Shown: positions 12,804 through 16,655 of the stretch, piece after piece
How positions within the stretch are numbered: the first letter of the stretch is position 1
Layout of the letters: every line of letters begins with the position of its first letter
From: Ruoffia tabacinasalis
Lineage (GTDB): Bacteria; Bacillota; Bacilli; Lactobacillales; Aerococcaceae
DNA: 16,655 nucleotides
Direction: 5' to 3'
NCBI RefSeq assembly: GCF_042652985.1
Contig: NZ_JBHSHQ010000044.1
Location: 1-16,655 of the forward strand
Translations under genes and position numbers: made by a program
The notes under the pieces: generated by a model
Told to the model about the DNA's origin: nothing
The model's input: the letters and a program-made list of their open reading frames with translations, nothing else
The model's database searches: none

Positions 12804-14324
12804 TTAGTTTTCTTTTTTGAATGAAGGTGCTACTAAACCAACACCAGCTAATACTGCTAATGCAGCAGCTCCAAAGATTGCGTATGAAGAAGACTCACCA
12901 GTTTCTGGTAATTCTGCTTGTCCAGAACCTTTGTTAGATCCACCGTTGTTAGATCCGTTTCCGTTGTTAGATCCACCGTTGTTGTTGTCTTCTTCGTCTG
13001 AAGATTCGTCTTCGTCTGAAGATTCTTCGTCATCTGAATTTTCTTCGTCATCTGAAGATTCACCTGGCACAGTATTTCCTTCTTCGTCAGTATCTGGACC
13101 TTGGTTACCAGGTACTCCATTGTCTTGCTCTTCTTCTAAGTCTTCAACATTTTTCTCAGCGTCAGTTAATTGGTCTTCTAATTCAGTTGAAGATAATCCA
13201 CGTACGCGTTCGATTGTTTCCATTTCTTCTTTAGTGATTTCACCTAAGCTAGTGTTTGAGTTGATGTTTCCATCTACTACTGCTTGGTGTAAAGCTAATT
13301 CTAATTCTGAAATGTGACGTTCTAAAGCAGCGTATTCACGTTGTGCGTTACGTAATGTAGCGTAAGCAGCGTCTTTAGCAGCTAAAGTAGTCTCAACGTT
13401 TGTTTCTGCAGTTGCTAATGCATCTTGTAATTCAGTAACTTTTGCAACAGCAGCGTCAGCAGCAGCTACAGCATTATCGTATGCAGCTTGTGCGTCACCT
13501 TGGATACCAGCTTTGTTGTAGATGTTTTGTGCATCTGTATAAGCAGCTTCGATGTTACGGATTGTTTGGTCGTATTCTGCTGTAGCAGTTACGTTTGCAG
13601 CATCACGTTGTTTTGCAGCGTTAGCAATTCCGTTAGTTTCAGCAGCTTGTGCAGTAGATAAGTTAGCTGAAGCTGTTCCTTGAGCAGCGATTGCATCAGC
13701 TAAGCGAGCGTCAGCAGCATTGATTTCATCTTGTGTCCAAGGATTTTCTGCGTTTTGGTAAGCAGTTACGTCAGCTTGTGCTGATTGTAATTCTTGGTTT
13801 GCAGTTGCTAAAGCATTTTCAGCAGCTGTAGTAGTATCTTGTAAATCACGAACTACTTCGTTGTATGCATATTCGTTTTCAGCTTTTTTGTCTGCTAATA
13901 ATTCTGCAGCAGCTTGTTTTTCAGCTTCGAAGTCACGGTTTGTTAAACGTAAAACTTCTGCTAATTCGTCAACGCGAGCTTGTTTAGCGTTACGGTCAGC
14001 AATTGCAGAATCTAAGTCAGTACGTAATTCGTTACGTTCTGCAACAGCATCGTTATAAGCTTCTTCTTCAGCGTCATATGCAGACTCAGCAGTAGCGATA
14101 GCGTTACGTAATGCATCACGTTGTGAAGCACCAGCGTTAATTTGCGCAGCTACATCTTGGATGAATGCGATGTAATCAGCTTGTGACATGTTTTCGATTT
14201 GTACGTTACGTGGATCGTAAGTAACTCCATCAACAACGATTGCAGCGCTAGCAGTAGTTGCTCCAACACCAGCTAAAGTAAGGGCAGCAGCTGAAATAGC
14301 TACTAATTTTTTAAGGTTTTTCAT
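12804..14324 (-). CDS. LPETG-anchored coiled-coil surface protein
   Basis: This 506-aa protein is predicted to be secreted and covalently linked to peptidoglycan by sortase. The signal peptide is MKNLKKLVAISAAALTLAGV with cleavage near ASA (about 27). Residues about 45-390 are Ala/Glu/Asp/Gln-rich with heptad-like spacing and no Cys or long hydrophobic run, consistent with an extended helical coiled coil. An acidic Ser-Asp-Glu repeat (SDDEEN/SDDEES/SDEDES) and an Asn-Gly-Ser linker follow. The end is LPETG at 472-476, a hydrophobic segment and the basic tail KKEN. No enzymatic domain is visible; ligand and function are unknown. Codon use is restricted (for example few forms for Ala and Arg), suggesting high expression. 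AGGAGG precedes ATG. It has strong upstream promoters, a long structured leader and its own UUCG terminator. Confidence 0.9.
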   Translation of the reverse strand: MKNLKKLVAISAAALTLAGVGATTASAAIVVDGVTYDPRNVQIENMSQADYIAFIQDVAAQINAGASQRDALRNAIATAESAYDAEEEAYNDAVAERNELRTDLDSAIADRNAKQARVDELAEVLRLTNRDFEAEKQAAAELLADKKAENEYAYNEVVRDLQDTTTAAENALATANQELQSAQADVTAYQNAENPWTQDEINAADARLADAIAAQGTASANLSTAQAAETNGIANAAKQRDAANVTATAEYDQTIRNIEAAYTDAQNIYNKAGIQGDAQAAYDNAVAAADAAVAKVTELQDALATAETNVETTLAAKDAAYATLRNAQREYAALERHISELELALHQAVVDGNINSNTSLGEITKEEMETIERVRGLSSTELEDQLTDAEKNVEDLEEEQDNGVPGNQGPDTDEEGNTVPGESSDDEENSDDEESSDEDESSDEEDNNNGGSNNGNGSNNGGSNKGSGQAELPETGESSSYAIFGAAALAVLAGVGLVAPSFKKEN

Positions 14325-14468
14325 AATTGTTTTCCTCCTAATAATTTGAGACCTATTTAATAGATTCTCCTAAGCGACATTACAACTGGCAAGTTTAACA
14401 TGCCTAATTTGATAAACTTACCAAAGCATCATTCTTTATAGAAATAAAGAATTTCTTAAGTTCATCTT
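14325..14468 (-). promoter_or_regulatory. Long structured 5' leader of the LPETG-protein mRNA
   Basis: From the predicted start (about 14468) to the ATG there are about 143 bases. Three hairpins can form: CTTAAG/CTTAAG (14455-14460 with 14466-14471, partly at the start site), ATTCTTTA/TAAAGAAT (14431-14438 with 14445-14452, 8 bp perfect) and a 10-bp stem with one G-U pair (14388-14397 with 14413-14422). It matches no riboswitch class I know. Roles in mRNA stability or regulation are possible. Confidence 0.5.
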
Positions 14469-14474
14469 AAGAAA

Positions 14475-14503
14475 ACTATACCAAGATTTATTTTAGTCGT
14501 CAA
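14475..14503 (-). promoter_or_regulatory. Proximal promoter of the LPETG-protein gene
   Basis: -35 TTGACG (14498-14503), 17-bp spacer and extended -10 TGG-TATAGT (14475-14480): a strong sigma-A promoter. A CTTAAG-N5-CTTAAG element (14455-14471) covers the start site. ACAAGA/TCTTGT inverted arms (near 14512-14531) and a WalR-like box lie upstream. Confidence 0.75.
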
Positions 14504-14528
14504 TCGTTTACACAAGATGATACATTCT

Positions 14529-14545
14529 TGTAACACTTCTGTTAA
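14529..14545. promoter_or_regulatory. WalR/VicR-like box upstream of the LPETG-protein promoter
   Basis: TGTAAC (14529-14534), five bases, TGTTAA (14540-14545): an exact fit to TGTWAH-N5-TGTWAH. It lies 25 bp upstream of the -35 of the proximal promoter, near -61 to -77. Binding is not shown. Confidence 0.5.
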
Positions 14546-14652
14546 AATTGAAACTTAATAAATCTTTAAGCTTCTAAATAAATTCTGACTCAGTCATTCA
14601 TTATTGATTAAAACTTAGAACACAAGAACTCAGTCCTTTATGCTATAAAACT

Positions 14653-14680
14653 ATTATAACGCAACTCTTAAGAAAATCAA
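14653..14680 (-). promoter_or_regulatory. Distal promoter of the LPETG-protein gene
   Basis: -35 TTGATT (14675-14680), 16-bp spacer containing CTTAAG, and a perfect -10 TATAAT (14653-14658). A start near 14646 would give a leader of more than 300 bases. Confidence 0.6.
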
Positions 14681-14686
14681 CAACAA

Positions 14687-14703
14687 TTTAAGAATTTCTT
14701 AAA
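14687..14703. repeat. 17-bp palindrome just after the large secreted-protein gene
   Basis: TTTAAGAATTTCTTAAA is a perfect 8-1-8 inverted repeat 14 bases past the stop codon at 14718. It is too A/T-rich and lacks the U tract for a confident terminator. It may be an operator upstream of the distal promoter. Confidence 0.45.
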
Positions 14704-14717
14704 CTTTATAAAACTTT

Positions 14718-16493
14718 TTAGTCTTGATCGTAGTAGAACAACTCTACACTGCCTGTTTCAGTGTCTTCGTAAGCTTCAACATTTCGCATTTCTGGGTCTG
14801 TATAACTTGTCCATACGTGACGAATCTGATGTCCACCCGCAAAGATATGTTCCACAATATTAGCATCATCTAAACCATTTCTTAAGTTTTCAATTGATAA
14901 TTCAGTTTCAGCTAATGCGAATAATTCTTCAACGTTAATTACAAACTCTTCATCTAAGCGTGGCGTTCTAATATCATATTTCATGGTTGTTACAACATTA
15001 CTACTTGAATCTACTTGTAGTGTTAATAGAACGATTCTTTCGTCCTCAACAGAATAATAGTCGTAATAAGTTGAATTTCCAGCAACTTGTTCTTTACTTG
15101 GTTCCCCTAAAAGGTCACTTAACTCTTCTGGAGTAACCGTTAATGTGACACCATCGACCATTCCGCTTAACTCTTCGTATCCACTAATAATAGTTTCACC
15201 GTCTAATAAAGTTAATTCTTCATAATTTGCTGGAGCAAATCTCTTCACAAATTGGTTTGTAGGCTCTTCTTCGGCAGTTTCTTCATCATCACTTACTTCT
15301 TCATCACCAGTTTCTGTTGCTTCTTCAGAAGGCTCTTCAGTCACTTCTTCTTCAGTTTGATTTTCAATTTCTTCTATATATGTAGCAATTGAATCTTGTA
15401 ATTGATTTAGTAATGAAGTTCCCTCTGCTTCACCTGTTGTATGACTTAATACATACTCATTGTCTAAAGTAATAAACTCGTAAGCTCCTTCAGTTGCACT
15501 TGGTGTCGCAATTATAGTGTAAGTTACATCATTTGATGATAACTGATATAAAGCAGTGACAAATAAATCTTCAGCATACAAGCCGGCATTTTCTTGGTCA
15601 ACTAAGCCTAGTATTGTTTCTGAACTTACTGGCTCACTTGTTGTTTGCGCAGTACTTGCTTGTAGGAGTGCTGATCCAATTAAGTTTCCAGCTTCGTCAC
15701 CGATTAAGATGATTTGCGCTGGTAAAGCTCCTTCTTCTTCTGTTTCTTCAGAGTAATTGAAGACTAATACATTTTGTCCATCTTCAGTTGTCGTTTGTTC
15801 CGGAACAACATTACCTTCAAAGTTTGTTAAGATTTCATCAAAAGTACTTCCCATTGTTGCTGTCTCTGAAGTAATATCATTTAGTTCAAAGTCATTGATT
15901 AATGATTGATAATCTTCCCAAGCTAAAGCAAAGTTAGGATCTTCGAGAGATGCCGCTAATAATGATTCTAAGTTCTCAACATTTGAATTGATTCCAAATT
16001 GAGTAGCGAGCGATGTTTCCGATTCATCTGTACTCGTTGATACTGGTGTTCTTGGAACCGTTCTTGGTGGAATATATGGATTTGTCGGATAAGTAGGTGT
16101 AGGTGTTGGAGTCGGTGTCGGAGCTGGTGTTTCTTCTGAACCACCATCTTCCGTTTCCTCTTCATCTTCCCCACCAGTTCCGTCTTCATCTTCTTCATCA
16201 GTTCCGTCTCCAATTTCTTCACCGGTACCTTCTTCATCTTCCCCACCAGTTCCGTCTCCTTCTTCTTCGGGGTCTGGATTTGGTTCTGGCTGTTTTGATT
16301 GGCCTGGCTGTTCCGGATTTTCTGGAACTTCTGGTTGTTCGGGCGAGTCTGTAACAGGTATTTCTCCAGCGGGTGGTTCCGTAACAACAGTCTGGTCTCC
16401 GACTTCTTCAGCCTGCACAATCGTTGCCATCGATCCAACAATTAAATTCGCGCTTAATAAACTTACGACAAGGGTTTTTAAAGATTTCTTCAT
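14718..16493 (-). CDS. Large secreted acidic protein with Pro/Glu-rich linkers, function unknown
   Basis: This 591-aa protein starts with a signal peptide (MKKSLKTLVVSLLSANLIVG, cleaved near VQA, about 28). Residues 30-150 are low complexity: Pro/Glu/Gln, then 8-residue repeats (GTGGEDEE, GTGEEIGD, GTDEEDED, GTGGEDEE), then PTPTPTPTPTY. A folded region about 165-370 contains TFDEILTNFEGNVV near 215. A second acidic linker (about 385-415) is followed by LSDLLGEPSKEQ near 461 and a C-terminal segment near 520-591 with RHVWTSY. These short-helix/Gly-Pro/beta stretches resemble the segments of the 3269-4114 protein (possible SmpA/BLIP-like domains, my inference). No sorting signal or lipobox is visible, so it is probably released or held by charge. 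AAGGAG lies eight bases before ATG. No clear terminator follows, so read-through into the LPETG gene is possible. Confidence 0.8.
   Translation of the reverse strand: MKKSLKTLVVSLLSANLIVGSMATIVQAEEVGDQTVVTEPPAGEIPVTDSPEQPEVPENPEQPGQSKQPEPNPDPEEEGDGTGGEDEEGTGEEIGDGTDEEDEDGTGGEDEEETEDGGSEETPAPTPTPTPTPTYPTNPYIPPRTVPRTPVSTSTDESETSLATQFGINSNVENLESLLAASLEDPNFALAWEDYQSLINDFELNDITSETATMGSTFDEILTNFEGNVVPEQTTTEDGQNVLVFNYSEETEEEGALPAQIILIGDEAGNLIGSALLQASTAQTTSEPVSSETILGLVDQENAGLYAEDLFVTALYQLSSNDVTYTIIATPSATEGAYEFITLDNEYVLSHTTGEAEGTSLLNQLQDSIATYIEEIENQTEEEVTEEPSEEATETGDEEVSDDEETAEEEPTNQFVKRFAPANYEELTLLDGETIISGYEELSGMVDGVTLTVTPEELSDLLGEPSKEQVAGNSTYYDYYSVEDERIVLLTLQVDSSSNVVTTMKYDIRTPRLDEEFVINVEELFALAETELSIENLRNGLDDANIVEHIFAGGHQIRHVWTSYTDPEMRNVEAYEDTETGSVELFYYDQD
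16155..16260 (-). repeat. 24-bp-period minisatellite inside the large secreted-protein gene
   Basis: A 27-base stretch is identical at 16159-16185 and 16231-16257 (72 bp apart). A related copy at about 16191-16211 keeps the 24-bp phase. It encodes four 8-residue acidic repeats. Loss or gain of a unit would keep the frame. Confidence 0.75.
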
Positions 16494-16523
16494 CTATGTC
16501 ACTCCTTCATATTATATGTAACA

Positions 16524-16556
16524 ATTATATCATCATTCTTAACTTAAGGTAGTCAA
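16524..16556 (-). promoter_or_regulatory. Candidate promoter of the large secreted-protein gene
   Basis: Extended -10 TGA-TATAAT (16524-16529). The only good -35 is TTGACT (16551-16556) at an unusually long 21-bp spacing that contains CTTAAGTTAAG. It may work as an extended -10 promoter or need an activator. Confidence 0.5.
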
Positions 16557-16655
16557 AGCACAAGTTTCTTATAAATAATTCTATATATTTGATGAATTGT
16601 AAAATTAAGTGCGACAAATAAAGAAACCCATAACAGGTTCGTGTAAAATGTTAGT

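Noticed and set aside
12817..13317. Plus-strand open frame of 166 codons opposite the LPETG gene
   Set aside because: Its Ser/Pro-rich product is the mirror of the acidic repeat and Gly/Asn linker on the other strand; there is no ribosome binding site and the minus-strand gene is complete.
15968..16441. Minus-strand open frame of 157 codons overlapping the large secreted-protein gene
   Set aside because: It is an out-of-frame reading of the low-complexity region, giving an implausible Lys/Gln/Arg-rich product.
16605..16655. Weak hairpin (AACC...GGTT) with a T-rich flank at the right edge, possible terminator of an upstream gene
   Set aside because: The stem is only about four pairs and the upstream gene is outside the window, so it cannot be supported.

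Overview
The window is AT-rich Gram-positive DNA of a Bacillota member, most likely order Lactobacillales. Support comes from strong AGGAGG-type ribosome binding sites, a fused glutathione synthase (GshAB/GshF), an EcsAB exporter, a Nox-family flavoprotein and an LPETG sorting signal. I cannot fix genus or species from the sequence alone.

Layout. Bases 1-90 look like the 5' leader of an rRNA operon that lies off the left edge and is read leftward. Bases 84-750 hold seven consecutive leftward sigma-A-type promoters about 100 bp apart, almost certainly that operon's promoter array. Only two genes read rightward: gshAB (881-3160) and a small secreted protein (3269-4114). A strong bidirectional terminator (4123-4160) then separates them from leftward genes: lplA and an M42 aminopeptidase (probably one operon), an MDR-type oxidoreductase, a Nox-like flavoprotein, ecsAB, coaBC, an LPETG-anchored coiled-coil surface protein, and a second larger secreted protein at the right edge.

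Themes. Several genes concern thiol and redox chemistry: gshAB, coaBC, the Nox-like protein, the quinone-oxidoreductase-like protein and lplA. Two of them lack the cysteine that defines their usual chemistry. The Nox-like enzyme has Ala at position 42 where Nox/Npx/CoA-disulfide reductases carry the redox Cys, and CoaBC has Glu157 where E. coli Dfp has Cys158. The other genes concern the cell surface: two secreted proteins apparently sharing a repeated domain, the LPETG protein, and EcsAB.

Regulation. Direct repeats with 11-bp period matching the WalR/VicR consensus (TGTWAH-N5-TGTWAH; the opposite strand resembles a PhoP box) occur upstream of three promoters: rRNA promoter P6 (three half-sites), the small secreted-protein gene, and the LPETG gene. 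This is the most system-like signal here, a possible link between envelope or phosphate sensing, surface proteins and ribosome synthesis. It rests on motif matching only. No mobile element, CRISPR array, tRNA gene or 16S/23S/5S rRNA body was seen.
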